64,000 nucleotides of DNA from contig CAIUWK010000011.1 of assembly GCA_903902855.1 (NCBI GenBank), positions 1 to 64,000 on the forward strand. Reading direction: 5' to 3'. This document shows positions 42,952 through 52,417 of the stretch, one piece after another. Both the position numbers and the translations under genes were made by a program. The notes beneath the pieces were generated by a model that saw only the letters and a program-made list of their open reading frames with translations, was not told where the DNA came from and did no database searches. This DNA is from an uncultured Geobacter sp. GTDB lineage: Bacteria > Desulfobacterota > Desulfuromonadia > Geobacterales > CAIOGM01. Position 1 is the stretch's first letter. Every line of letters starts with the position of its first letter.

Positions 42952-45900
42952 ACATCGCCGACATCTTCATCCGCCGACCGATCATGACCTCGCTGATCAT
43001 GATCGCCATCTTTATTTTCGGGGTGGTCTCCTATGAGCGGCTGCCGGTGAATGACCTCCCCAACGTGGATTTTCCCACCATCCAGGTCAATGCCTCCCTC
43101 CCCGGCGCCAATCCGGACACCATGGCCTCGGCGGTGGCGACCCCGCTGGAGAACCAGCTCTCCACCATTGCCGGCGTGGATTCCATGACCTCCACCAACG
43201 GTATCGGCACCACCAGGATCACCCTGCAGTTCAATCTTGATCGTGATATCGATGCCGCTGCCCAGGATGTGCAGGCGGCCATCTCGCTGGCAATCCGGCT
43301 GTTGCCCAAGAACATGCCGACCCCCCCGTCATTTCGTAAGGTTAACCCGGCTGATCAGCCGGTCCTCTATCTGGCGCTCAGCTCCTCGACCCTTCCCCTC
43401 TCCGCCGTTGACGAGTATGCCCAGACCCTCATCGCCCGCCGCATCTCCACCATCAGCGGTGTGGCCCAGGTGAACGTGAACGGCTCGCAGAAGTACGCGG
43501 TGAGGGCTCAGCTGGACCCCAAGGCGTTGGCCTCCCGACAGATCGGCATCGACGAGGTGGCCACAGCCATTGACGAGAGCAACGTCAATCTCCCCACCGG
43601 GGTTCTGGACGGGACCACGCAGGCCTTTACCATCGAGGCCAACGGGCAGCTGTTCAAGGCGGCCGCCTATCGGCGGCAGGTGGTGGCCTATCGGGACGGC
43701 TCACCGGTCCGGCTGGAAGAGCTGGGAACGGTGATCGACAGTGTGGAGAACAACAAGACGGCCGGCTGGTACAACAATACCCGCGCCATCGTCCTCACCA
43801 TCCAGCGCCAGCCGGGAACTAACACCATTCAGGTAGTGGACAACGTCAAGAAGCTCCTCCCCACCTTCCGGAGCCAGATGCCGGCATCGGTGGAGTTGAA
43901 CGTCCTCTTTGACCGCTCCACCCTGATCCGCGAATCCATGCACGATGTGAAGTTTACCCTGCTCCTGACCATCGGCCTGGTCATCATGGTGATCTTTCTC
44001 TTTCTGCGCAATCTTTCCGCCACTATTATCCCCTCACTGGCGGTCCCCATGTCCATCGTGGGGACCTTCACCATCATGCAGGTACTCGGTTTTTCTCTCA
44101 ACAACATCTCCATGATGGCCCTGACCCTGGCGGTGGGGTTTGTGGTGGATGACGCCATCGTCATGCTGGAGAATATCGTCCGGCACATGGAGCAGGGGGA
44201 GAGCGCCCTGGAGGCCGCCTTCAAGGGATCCCGGGAGATCGGTTTCACCATCATCTCCATGACCATCTCCCTGGTGGCGGTCTTTATACCGGTCCTGTTC
44301 ATGGGGGGGATTTTGGGGCGGCTGCTGCATGAGTTCGCCATCACCATCAGTGTGGCGATTCTGGTCTCCTGTTTCGTTTCCCTGACTCTGACCCCCATGC
44401 TTTGCAGCCGTTTTCTGCAACCACCGGCCACCCGGCAGCATGGCCGCCTTTTCCTGATCCTGGAGCGGTTCTTCGACGGCATGCTTCATCTTTACGAGCG
44501 TTCCCTGAAACAGGTGATCCGTTTTCGACGGACGACCATGGTGGTGACGCTCTTCATCACGCTCCTGACGGTCTGGCTTTTCAGGATCATCCCCATGGGA
44601 TTTTTGCCCACGGAGGACACCGGTCGGATCAATGCCGATACCGAAACGGCCCAAGGGACCTCTTTTGCCGACATGCAACTGCATCAGGAGGCGGTGGCCG
44701 CCATCATCGCCAGGGACCCCAACATCGAAGGGTTCATGTCATCCATCGGTGGTGGGCGCGGCAGCAACAACGGCAGTTTCTTCATGCGGCTCAAACCACG
44801 CAGCCAGCGGAAACTCTCCGCCGATGAGATCATCCAGGAGCTGCGCCCCAAGCTGGCCAGGGTTCCGGGGGTCCGCACCTTCCTGAAAAACGTCCCTTCC
44901 ATTCAGATCGGAGGGGTCAGCTCCAAAAGCCTCTACCAGTTCACCCTGCAGGGGCAGGATACGGACGAGCTGTACCGCGCTGCCGCCGATTTCGAGACAA
45001 AGCTGCGGGAGATCCCGGAGCTCATGGATGTGACCAGCGACCTGCAGATCAGCAACCCGCAGCTCCATCTGGAGATCAACCGGGACAAGGTGGCTGCGCT
45101 GGGAATGAGCGTCCTACAGGTGGAAGATGCCCTGGCCTATGCCTACGGTTCTCGCCAGGTCTCTTCCATCTTCGCCCCCACCAACCAGTACCAGGTCATC
45201 CTGGAGCTCGACCCGCTCTATCAGGGGGATCCGGCGGCGCTGGGGATGCTCTACATCCGCGCCAAATCCGGGCAGCTGATACCGCTGGAAACCATCGCCA
45301 CTATCTCCAAGAGCATCGGTCCGCTTTCGGTGAACCATCTGGGACAACTCCCGGCGGTAACCCTCTCCTTCAACCTCCGCCCCGGCGTGGCCCTGGGTGA
45401 CGCCATGAAGCTGGTGGAACAGCTCGCCGATTCGGCGCTCCCCGGCTCCGTCAGCACCGGTTTCCAGGGGACCGCCCAGGCATTTACCTCCTCCTTCAGC
45501 GGGTTATGGCTGCTGCTGATCATGGCGATCTTTGTCATCTATATCGTGCTGGGGGTGCTCTATGAGAGCTATATCCACCCCATCACCATCCTTTCCGGGC
45601 TGCCGGCCGCCGGTCTGGGGGCGCTGATTACCCTGATGGTCTTTCACTGCGATCTGAACATCTATGGCTTTGTGGGGATCATCATGCTCATCGGCATCGT
45701 CAAGAAGAACGCCATCATGATGATCGACTTCGCCCTGGAGGCGGAGCGGGAGTCGGGGAAGACGCCGCTGGACGCCATCTATGAGGGGGCCATCGTCCGG
45801 TTTCGGCCGATCATGATGACCACCATGGCGGCCCTCATGGGGACCCTCCCCATCGCCCTGGGGCTGGGGGCGGGAGGAGAATCCCGGCAACCGCTGGGGC

Positions 45901-46046
45901 TGGCGGTGGTGGGTGGTTTGTTGACGTCCCAACTGTTGACTCTCTACATAACCCCCGTGGTCTACTATTACATGGATCAATTGCTCCGGAAGGTCCGGCC
46001 GGGAAGTTATCGGCGGACAGATACGTCCTTCCCTTACCCGTCGTAA
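42948..46046 (+). CDS. RND multidrug efflux permease (AcrB/MdtB, HAE1 type)
   Basis: 1032 aa; NIADIFIRRPIMTSLIMIAIFIFG, GFVVDDAIVMLENIVRHME; start overlaps the adaptor stop. Confidence 0.96.
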   Translation: MNIADIFIRRPIMTSLIMIAIFIFGVVSYERLPVNDLPNVDFPTIQVNASLPGANPDTMASAVATPLENQLSTIAGVDSMTSTNGIGTTRITLQFNLDRDIDAAAQDVQAAISLAIRLLPKNMPTPPSFRKVNPADQPVLYLALSSSTLPLSAVDEYAQTLIARRISTISGVAQVNVNGSQKYAVRAQLDPKALASRQIGIDEVATAIDESNVNLPTGVLDGTTQAFTIEANGQLFKAAAYRRQVVAYRDGSPVRLEELGTVIDSVENNKTAGWYNNTRAIVLTIQRQPGTNTIQVVDNVKKLLPTFRSQMPASVELNVLFDRSTLIRESMHDVKFTLLLTIGLVIMVIFLFLRNLSATIIPSLAVPMSIVGTFTIMQVLGFSLNNISMMALTLAVGFVVDDAIVMLENIVRHMEQGESALEAAFKGSREIGFTIISMTISLVAVFIPVLFMGGILGRLLHEFAITISVAILVSCFVSLTLTPMLCSRFLQPPATRQHGRLFLILERFFDGMLHLYERSLKQVIRFRRTTMVVTLFITLLTVWLFRIIPMGFLPTEDTGRINADTETAQGTSFADMQLHQEAVAAIIARDPNIEGFMSSIGGGRGSNNGSFFMRLKPRSQRKLSADEIIQELRPKLARVPGVRTFLKNVPSIQIGGVSSKSLYQFTLQGQDTDELYRAAADFETKLREIPELMDVTSDLQISNPQLHLEINRDKVAALGMSVLQVEDALAYAYGSRQVSSIFAPTNQYQVILELDPLYQGDPAALGMLYIRAKSGQLIPLETIATISKSIGPLSVNHLGQLPAVTLSFNLRPGVALGDAMKLVEQLADSALPGSVSTGFQGTAQAFTSSFSGLWLLLIMAIFVIYIVLGVLYESYIHPITILSGLPAAGLGALITLMVFHCDLNIYGFVGIIMLIGIVKKNAIMMIDFALEAERESGKTPLDAIYEGAIVRFRPIMMTTMAALMGTLPIALGLGAGGESRQPLGLAVVGGLLTSQLLTLYITPVVYYYMDQLLRKVRPGSYRRTDTSFPYPS

Positions 46047-46086
46047 CCATGCTATAAAATTCGTACTAAAACAGGCGCGTGTCCCC

Positions 46087-47361
46087 ATGGAAACAATGAT
46101 AAACGATACGGGAATTACGATTCTCGACGAGGAAAAGGTTTATCACGATCGCATCTCCGGCAAGTTAAATGAAAAATACAAGCCGAAGCTTATCGACCTC
46201 TTTGCCGGTGCGGGCGGGATGACGGCCGGTTTCTCCGCATTTTTCGGACATAACTTTGAAGTCGTTTGGTCGAATGATTTCAACGCCTATGCCGCTCATA
46301 CCTATAACGCCAATTTCGGGGAGCACTGTAGTGTCGGCGATATCGTAGACATTCTGGAGGACCCTGAAACCGAGGTTCCCAAAGCCGATGTCGTTATCGG
46401 TGGTCCTCCGTGTCAGGGATTCAGTCTGTTGAATAAGAACAAGGACGGCGACCCCCGTAAACAGCTTTGGCGGCCGTTTATGGAAGTGGTAAAGCGCTCC
46501 GGTGCCTCCGTTTTCGTCATGGAGAATGTCCCTGAACTGCTCAGTTCCCTCGAATGCAAAGAGGTTTATGGGCTGGCCGGAGCCATGGGATTTGCATTGT
46601 CTTGTGCCAAGCTGTGTGCCGCCGACTATGGAGCCCCACAGGTTCGTTGGCGAGCATTTATAGTCGGCTGTAAGTTTGCGGATCCTGAAGCGGTATTTCC
46701 GCCGAAGCGAACTAATTACCCGACCAGCGGGCAAAGAAGACGTTTTATCGAAAGAGACGTTTCTTACGTTGAGGATGCAAAACCATACCGGACTGTAAAA
46801 GATGCCATCGGCGATCTTCCTCCTCCCAAAGGAACGGATATCAGGCATGAAAAAGCCCCGTTTGATCTTCATTTCGGAAGGAATCCTACGGCAAAAAGTC
46901 TTAAACGATATAAAGCGATCCCGGATGAAGGAATGAATCGTTTTGACCTTCAGATACGGGCGCCGGAATTGACACCGGATTGCTGGATACGGAAGAAGAC
47001 CGGCGGCACGGACCTTTTCGGACGTTTATGGTGGGATAAGCCCTCAGTAACCATACGTACCGAGTTCTATAAACCGGAAAAAGGAAGATACCTGCACCCG
47101 GTTGAGAACCGACCTATTACTCACAGGGAGGCCGCCCGTTTTCAGTCATTCCCGGACGGATTTAGGTTCCTGGGGTCGAAGGTCGAAATCGCCAAACAAA
47201 TCGGCAATGCCGTCCCCTGTGAATTGGCGGCAAGAATCGCCGATAGCGTCTATGCACTGTTGCTGTCGAAAGAGGCTACCGAGTGTCGGACATCTTCACC
47301 AAAGAAAAACGCAGCGATATCATGTCCCGCGTCAAAGGCAGCAACACGAAGCCGGAAATAG
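46087..47361 (+). CDS. DNA (cytosine-5-)-methyltransferase
   Basis: LIDLFAGAGGMTAGFSAFFG, GGPPCQGFSLLNKNKDGDPRKQLWRPF, VMENVPELL, REAARFQSFPDGFRF, QIGNAVP. Confidence 0.96.
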   Translation: METMINDTGITILDEEKVYHDRISGKLNEKYKPKLIDLFAGAGGMTAGFSAFFGHNFEVVWSNDFNAYAAHTYNANFGEHCSVGDIVDILEDPETEVPKADVVIGGPPCQGFSLLNKNKDGDPRKQLWRPFMEVVKRSGASVFVMENVPELLSSLECKEVYGLAGAMGFALSCAKLCAADYGAPQVRWRAFIVGCKFADPEAVFPPKRTNYPTSGQRRRFIERDVSYVEDAKPYRTVKDAIGDLPPPKGTDIRHEKAPFDLHFGRNPTAKSLKRYKAIPDEGMNRFDLQIRAPELTPDCWIRKKTGGTDLFGRLWWDKPSVTIRTEFYKPEKGRYLHPVENRPITHREAARFQSFPDGFRFLGSKVEIAKQIGNAVPCELAARIADSVYALLLSKEATECRTSSPKKNAAISCPASKAATRSRK

Positions 47362-47705
47362 CGGTAAGGAAACTTCTGCACGCCATGGGTTTCCGTTTTC
47401 GGCTTCATGGGAAAAAACTTCCGGGCAAACCCGATATCGTTTTACCGCGACACAGGAAAGCCGTTTTCGTAAACGGCTGCCTTTGGCACGGTCATATCGG
47501 CTGCAAACGGTCAAAGCGCCCATCCAGCAACGTCGAGTTCTGGCAAACAAAGATTTCAGCCAACATGGAGAGGGATGCTCGGGACAACCGGGAATTGAAT
47601 AATCTCGGTTGGAAAGTCCTTGTCGTTTGGACATGCGAAATCAGGAATAAGGAACTACTTGAAGAAAAATTGAAGAGGTTCATGGAAAATGGCGAAACGG
47701 CGTAA
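47283..47705 (+). CDS. vsr: Very short patch repair endonuclease (Vsr-like)
   Basis: RSDIMSRVKGSNTKPEIAVRKLLHAMGFRFRLHGKKLPGKPDIVLPRHRKAVFVNGCLWHGH; GTG start, overlaps the methyltransferase by 79 bp. Confidence 0.95.
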   Translation: MSDIFTKEKRSDIMSRVKGSNTKPEIAVRKLLHAMGFRFRLHGKKLPGKPDIVLPRHRKAVFVNGCLWHGHIGCKRSKRPSSNVEFWQTKISANMERDARDNRELNNLGWKVLVVWTCEIRNKELLEEKLKRFMENGETA

Positions 47706-48609
47706 TCAAAATAACCCGGAAGAACTCAGGGTAAAGCTCGTATCCCTTTTGACGGACTTTGAGCTGGAGTTGCATCAAGATGATCTCCGGTCGAAGGTTC
47801 TAGCTCTTGTGCCGGTCCATAATTTGCTCCGAGACCTTGGAAGCTCACTCCTTACAGGTGAGTGCGCTGCCGCGGCTCGTGACCGTATCCTCTTTTACTT
47901 TCGGAAATATCCCCTGGTCATTATCGGCGGGGAAGAAATCATGGTCGTCGCGGGTATCAGTGAGTGGGCGCGCCGCCTTCGCGAACTCCGGGTTGAGTTC
48001 GGATGGAGTATCGTCAGTGGTGCCACCGCAAAGGAAATGGCGAAAGAAGAAGATTTCGGTTTTGAAGTATCCGAGATGAAGAGCGACGATTATATTCTTC
48101 TGGACGCCACGGAGGACAGAGACGCGGCGTTCCGGTGGAATTCGGCGAACGAAATTCGCCGGATGAAGATCAGTATCAGGGACAGAATACTGCTCTACTT
48201 CAGCCGAAATATCGGGAAGCATATTAACGGCGAAGAATTGCGGTATGTCGCGGGCAACAGCACCGAATGGGCACGCCGGGTCAGGGAGCTGCGCACGGAA
48301 CTCGGCTGGCTGATAATGACTCAGGCGACGGGTATGCCTGAATTGCCGGTGGGAATGTATACCCTCGTCAGCGATCGGCAGTCTCCCGAACATGAGCGGG
48401 TAATAAAAGACCATGTGCGTAGGGAAGTATTGCAGCGGGACGATTACAAATGTCGGAAATGCGGTTGGCGTCATGAAAACTGGAATCCGTCAGACCCAAG
48501 ACACCTTGAAGCCCACCATATTAAGCTACATGCGGAAGGTGGAGAGAACACGATGGAGAATCTTATTACCCTCTGCTGTACTTGCCATGACAAGGTTCAC
48601 GCCGGATAA
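47689..48609 (+). CDS. HNH endonuclease with tandemly duplicated N-terminal domain, probable R-M restriction enzyme
   Basis: RDRILFYFRKYPLVIIGGEEIMVVAGISEWARRLRELRVEFGWSI repeated as RDRILLYFSRNIGKHINGEELRYVAGNSTEWARRVRELRTELGWLI; HNH CRKCGW...LEAHHIKLHAEGGENTMENLITLCCTCHDKVH; 17-bp overlap with vsr. Confidence 0.88.
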   Translation: MAKRRNQNNPEELRVKLVSLLTDFELELHQDDLRSKVLALVPVHNLLRDLGSSLLTGECAAAARDRILFYFRKYPLVIIGGEEIMVVAGISEWARRLRELRVEFGWSIVSGATAKEMAKEEDFGFEVSEMKSDDYILLDATEDRDAAFRWNSANEIRRMKISIRDRILLYFSRNIGKHINGEELRYVAGNSTEWARRVRELRTELGWLIMTQATGMPELPVGMYTLVSDRQSPEHERVIKDHVRREVLQRDDYKCRKCGWRHENWNPSDPRHLEAHHIKLHAEGGENTMENLITLCCTCHDKVHAG

Positions 48610-48661
48610 CGTCACTGCCGTCCGGTGAAATGGCGGCACAATACCGGCATATGGCCGCACG

Positions 48662-48710
48662 GGAAGGGGGACGCTCCGGCAAAAATGGAGAATTGTCCCC
48701 TTCCGGAGCG
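48662..48710. other. Overlapping, mutually exclusive inverted repeats
   Basis: GGAAGGGGGAC/GTCCCCTTCC and CGCTCCGG/CCGGAGCG interleaved (A-B-A'-B'). Confidence 0.6.
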
Positions 48711-48810
48711 GGCTTGATACCCCGGAACCGGCGCAGATGTTACCTCCGGGAGCTTCCCTGAGGGGACTCTTCCTGATTCATTGGAAAACTTCCGACGAAA
48801 CAGTCTCTTT

Positions 48811-48825
48811 TGGCACTTATCTTGT
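48811..48825 (+). promoter_or_regulatory. Putative sigma54 promoter of the multiheme redox operon
   Basis: TGGCAC-N5-TTGT with -24/-12 spacing, about 70 bp before the ATG. Confidence 0.5.
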
Positions 48826-48891
48826 AGAACAGATCGTTTCTGTAGCGTCAGCTTATTGATAAGGCGCAAACGACAACCAAGGAGGCGACGC

Positions 48892-50748
48892 ATGCGGCAT
48901 AACTGGTTCAACGTGGTACTCGTACTTTCACTTCTGACCTTCACGGCTCTTCCCGCGATGGCCGAACATGGGATGGCCATTGATCCGGCCACCTGTCTCG
49001 GCTGTCATGGCGGCAAGATCTCCATGACGGCCTTTGCCGCGTCGGTGCATGGCAAGAACGCCTGCACCAGTTGCCATGTGGATATCACCGACCTTGCCAA
49101 ACATATGCGCAAGGAGATCAAGGTTCAGAAGGTTGCCTGCGACCGCTGCCATAAGAAACAGACAGCGGAACATTACCTCAGTGTTCATACGCAAAAAGGG
49201 GTCAGCTGCGCCGATTGCCATACGGATGTTCATACCCACCAGTACTGGAAGGGTGACAAGAAGATCGTCATCGCCAAGTGTATCCAGTGCCACGACAAGG
49301 AGGCCGGCTACCGGAATTCTGTCCATGGCAAGGCGGTGGCCAGGGGTGTTCAGGATTCGGCCGCCTGCCATGATTGCCACAACCTGCATGACATTAAGGC
49401 AGTGGGGGACGGGAAGTCTCATGATGTCCGTGAATTCCACACCAAGGTCTGCATGAAGTGCCACAGCAACGAAGAGATGATGAAGCGGAACAGGGTCACC
49501 AATGTTGCCGTGGAAAGTTACATGGCCAGCTACCACGGGAAAAACTATCGTCTCGGTTTTCCGGAAAAAGTTGCGGGGTGCGCCGACTGCCACTCCGCCC
49601 ACAATGTCCTCCCGGCCAAAGATCCCAATTCCACCGTCAACCCCAATAATCTGGTGAAGACCTGCTCTCAGTGCCACAAGAAGGTAACCGCGCTTTTCAC
49701 TGCGTACTACCCCCATGGTGAGCACACGGATCGGAAGAACTACCCCATCCTTTTCTGGACCTTTGTCTGCATGACCGGCCTGCTGGCATCCACCTTCGCC
49801 GTTTTCTGGCTCCATACTCTCCTCTGGATGTTCCGCGGCTTCGTGGAAAACCGGCAGCGGGAAGATGCCCTCATGGCGGGGCATGTCCATCACGTCATTC
49901 CTGACGCCCACAAGCATTACCGGCGGTTTAACGGAAAACATATTACGCTCCACATCATGGTCATCACCAGTTTCCTGGGGCTCTCGCTCACCGGGCTCCC
50001 CCTCAAGTTCAGTGATCAGGCGTGGGCCATGACGCTTATGAACATGTACGGCGGGACCGCTGCCGCCGGACTCATCCACCGCGTCTGCGCCGTCATCACC
50101 TTTCTCTATTTTGCCGGGGCGATACTCATGAGCATCCACTTCCTCTTTATCCGGAAGGATGTTCCCGGCAATTGCATCCAGCGGCTGTTCGGTCCCGACT
50201 CCCTCTGCCCCAATTTGCGGGATCTGAAGGACGTGACCGGCATGGTACGGTGGTTCCTCTTCCGGGGGCCCAAGCCAGCCTTTGATCGCTGGACCTACTG
50301 GGAAAAGTTCGACTTCCTGGCGGTCTTCTGGGGGATGTTCGCCATCGGCGGCTCCGGGTTGATGCTCTGGTTCCCGGAATTCTTCGGCATCTTCCTCCCC
50401 GGTTGGGCGTTCAATGTGGCCACCATCATCCATTCCGACGAGGCGCTTTTGGCCACCGGCTTCATCTTCACGGTCCACTTCTTCAACACCCATGGCCGCC
50501 CGGAGAAGTTCCCCATGGACTTCGTCATCTTCAATGGGGAGATGACCAAGGAAGAGTTCATCGAGGAGCGTGGCGACCAGTGGGCTCGCTATGAGGAGCG
50601 GGGGATCTCCGATCAGTTCAAGGTGGAGAAGAGCAGCGGCGTGCTGTATGATTTCCTGTTCAAGGGATTCGGCTTCACGGCGCTCTTCATCGGGATTTCG
50701 CTCCTGTTGCTCATGGTCTACGCCTTCATCGGCGGTAGCGGCCACTAG
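48892..50748 (+). CDS. Nine-heme c-type cytochrome fused to a membrane cytochrome b domain (CbcL-like architecture)
   Basis: Nine CXXCH (CLGCH, CTSCH, CDRCH, CADCH, CIQCH, CHDCH, CMKCH, CADCH, CSQCH), then a multi-TM b-type domain; signal peptide at ATG 48892. Confidence 0.88.
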   Translation: MRHNWFNVVLVLSLLTFTALPAMAEHGMAIDPATCLGCHGGKISMTAFAASVHGKNACTSCHVDITDLAKHMRKEIKVQKVACDRCHKKQTAEHYLSVHTQKGVSCADCHTDVHTHQYWKGDKKIVIAKCIQCHDKEAGYRNSVHGKAVARGVQDSAACHDCHNLHDIKAVGDGKSHDVREFHTKVCMKCHSNEEMMKRNRVTNVAVESYMASYHGKNYRLGFPEKVAGCADCHSAHNVLPAKDPNSTVNPNNLVKTCSQCHKKVTALFTAYYPHGEHTDRKNYPILFWTFVCMTGLLASTFAVFWLHTLLWMFRGFVENRQREDALMAGHVHHVIPDAHKHYRRFNGKHITLHIMVITSFLGLSLTGLPLKFSDQAWAMTLMNMYGGTAAAGLIHRVCAVITFLYFAGAILMSIHFLFIRKDVPGNCIQRLFGPDSLCPNLRDLKDVTGMVRWFLFRGPKPAFDRWTYWEKFDFLAVFWGMFAIGGSGLMLWFPEFFGIFLPGWAFNVATIIHSDEALLATGFIFTVHFFNTHGRPEKFPMDFVIFNGEMTKEEFIEERGDQWARYEERGISDQFKVEKSSGVLYDFLFKGFGFTALFIGISLLLLMVYAFIGGSGH

Positions 50749-50766
50749 CATACCTCTGTTTGTCTC

Positions 50767-50795
50767 ACCGGAGGGCTGCCCTGCAGCCCTCCGGT
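50767..50795 (+). terminator. Strong GC-rich hairpin, possible terminator or processing site
   Basis: ACCGGAGGGCTGC-CCT-GCAGCCCTCCGGT; weak T-run. Confidence 0.45.
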
Positions 50796-50997
50796 TCTCC
50801 AGTAACTCCGCATGATTCTTCCCTGTTTGACCCTCCTGAACAATTTTGTTTTCCTCGCGCATAAATGCTGGACATCCACCGATTACTCATGCTAATTGTA
50901 ACGCAGTTCTACTCTGCCCCTGTTCCAGGGGCGCAGCTACCGTTTTTGTGACGCATCCGACGTCATGAGGGAAATTCATTCAAGGAGGTAGCATCCG

Positions 50998-51543
50998 GTG
51001 AGTCATGTGTGGCGACCATTATTTGTAGCGCTGGCGCTCGTAGCGGGAATCATCATATTCAGGTCGTTCTATGTGCCGAAGGAGTTCGGTGTCGGCGAGG
51101 CGGGGTATATGTACGGCTGGCATAATCCCAACAACGAGCAGTTCTGGAAGGATATCAAGGTCAAGTACAAGGGGTCCGGATACTGCAAGGATTGCCATAC
51201 GAAGAATTTTACCTCCATCCTGAATACCCCCCATGCCATCATCCCCTGTGAGAACTGCCACGGGCCGGGTACGGATCATCCCGACAAGATCACCAAGCTC
51301 CCCATCGACATCCACCGGCTCCTCTGTCTCCGTTGCCACGCCATCCTGAAGTACCCCAACAGTGACCGGGGGAAAATTCGCGGCATCGATCCCGCCACGC
51401 ATCAGGACCCCAATGTGGAGTGCGTCACCTGCCACGATCCTCACAACCCGACTCTGGGGGCGCTGAAGAAAACCCCGCAACGGTTCCCGGTGTATGAGCA
51501 TGAACCGGCAGAGGCTCAGGGAAAAGGGGGCGCCGGGAAGTAA
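50998..51543 (+). CDS. Membrane-anchored tetraheme cytochrome c
   Basis: CKDCH, CENCH, CLRCH, CVTCH; N-terminal TM; GTG start. Confidence 0.88.
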   Translation: MSHVWRPLFVALALVAGIIIFRSFYVPKEFGVGEAGYMYGWHNPNNEQFWKDIKVKYKGSGYCKDCHTKNFTSILNTPHAIIPCENCHGPGTDHPDKITKLPIDIHRLLCLRCHAILKYPNSDRGKIRGIDPATHQDPNVECVTCHDPHNPTLGALKKTPQRFPVYEHEPAEAQGKGGAGK

Positions 51544-51599
51544 TCCGGGTTTTAGCTGCGGCAGTGGCGAACAGATACTTATTACGGAGGCAGGAGCAG

Positions 51600-52415
51600 A
51601 TGGATAGACGAGATTTTCTGAAACAGACCATCACCATCATCGCCGGGGCCGCCATCCCGGCTTCGGCCCTGGAATTCGTCAACCCCCGGACCCTGTTCGC
51701 CGCCAAGGGGTCTGACGTGAAATGGGTCTTTCTGGCCGATACCCAGAAGTGCGTGGGGTGCGGCTTCTGTGTCAAGGCGTGCAAGCTGGAGAACGAAGTC
51801 CCCTACGATGCCGACGTCTCCCGTACCTGGGTGGAGCGGTATGTCATCTGCAAGGACGGCAAGATGCGGGTCGAGGGGAAGATGTCCAACCCCGGCTTCG
51901 GCATCAACGCCGACTCCCCCAAGGCCGGCCGTGACGGCTTTACCACCCCCAGGATCGACATTGGCGAGGGGAAGCATGTGGAGATCAGGGATGAGGATAT
52001 CTCCAAGGCGTTCTTCGTGCCGAAGCTCTGCAATCAGTGCGATAACCCCCCCTGCGTCCAAGTCTGCCCGGTGGGGGCCACCTACAAGACCGGCGACGGT
52101 GTTGTGCTGGTGGACCGCTCCTGGTGTATCGGCTGCGGCTACTGTATCATGGGGTGTCCCTACGGAGTCCGGTTCTTTCATCCGGTTTACAAGGTGGCGG
52201 AAAAGTGCACCTTCTGCTATCACCGGATCACCAAGGGGATGAAAACCGCCTGCGTGCAATCCTGCCCTTTCGGCGCCCGGCAGATCGGCAACCTGAAAGA
52301 CCCCAACGATCCGGTGACCAAGACCGTCATGACCGGGCGGGTGGGGATACTCAAGTCGGAGTACGGCACCAAGCCGCAGGTCTATTATTTGGCGCTTGAC
52401 AGGGAGGTGAGATAG
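51600..52415 (+). CDS. Tat-exported four-cluster [4Fe-4S] ferredoxin-like subunit (HybA/PsrB type)
   Basis: MDRRDFLKQ twin-arginine signal; CVGCGFCVKAC, CNQCDNPPCVQVCP, CIGCGYCIMGCP, CTFCYHR...CVQSCP. Confidence 0.92.
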   Translation: MDRRDFLKQTITIIAGAAIPASALEFVNPRTLFAAKGSDVKWVFLADTQKCVGCGFCVKACKLENEVPYDADVSRTWVERYVICKDGKMRVEGKMSNPGFGINADSPKAGRDGFTTPRIDIGEGKHVEIRDEDISKAFFVPKLCNQCDNPPCVQVCPVGATYKTGDGVVLVDRSWCIGCGYCIMGCPYGVRFFHPVYKVAEKCTFCYHRITKGMKTACVQSCPFGARQIGNLKDPNDPVTKTVMTGRVGILKSEYGTKPQVYYLALDREVR

Positions 52416-52417
52416 TC

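Noticed and set aside
48928-50862. Long antisense ORF (644 aa, minus strand) opposite the multiheme cytochrome
   Set aside because: Low-complexity G/E/D/H-rich translation; the plus strand carries nine CXXCH motifs and a signal peptide; typical antisense artefact of GC-rich codon usage.
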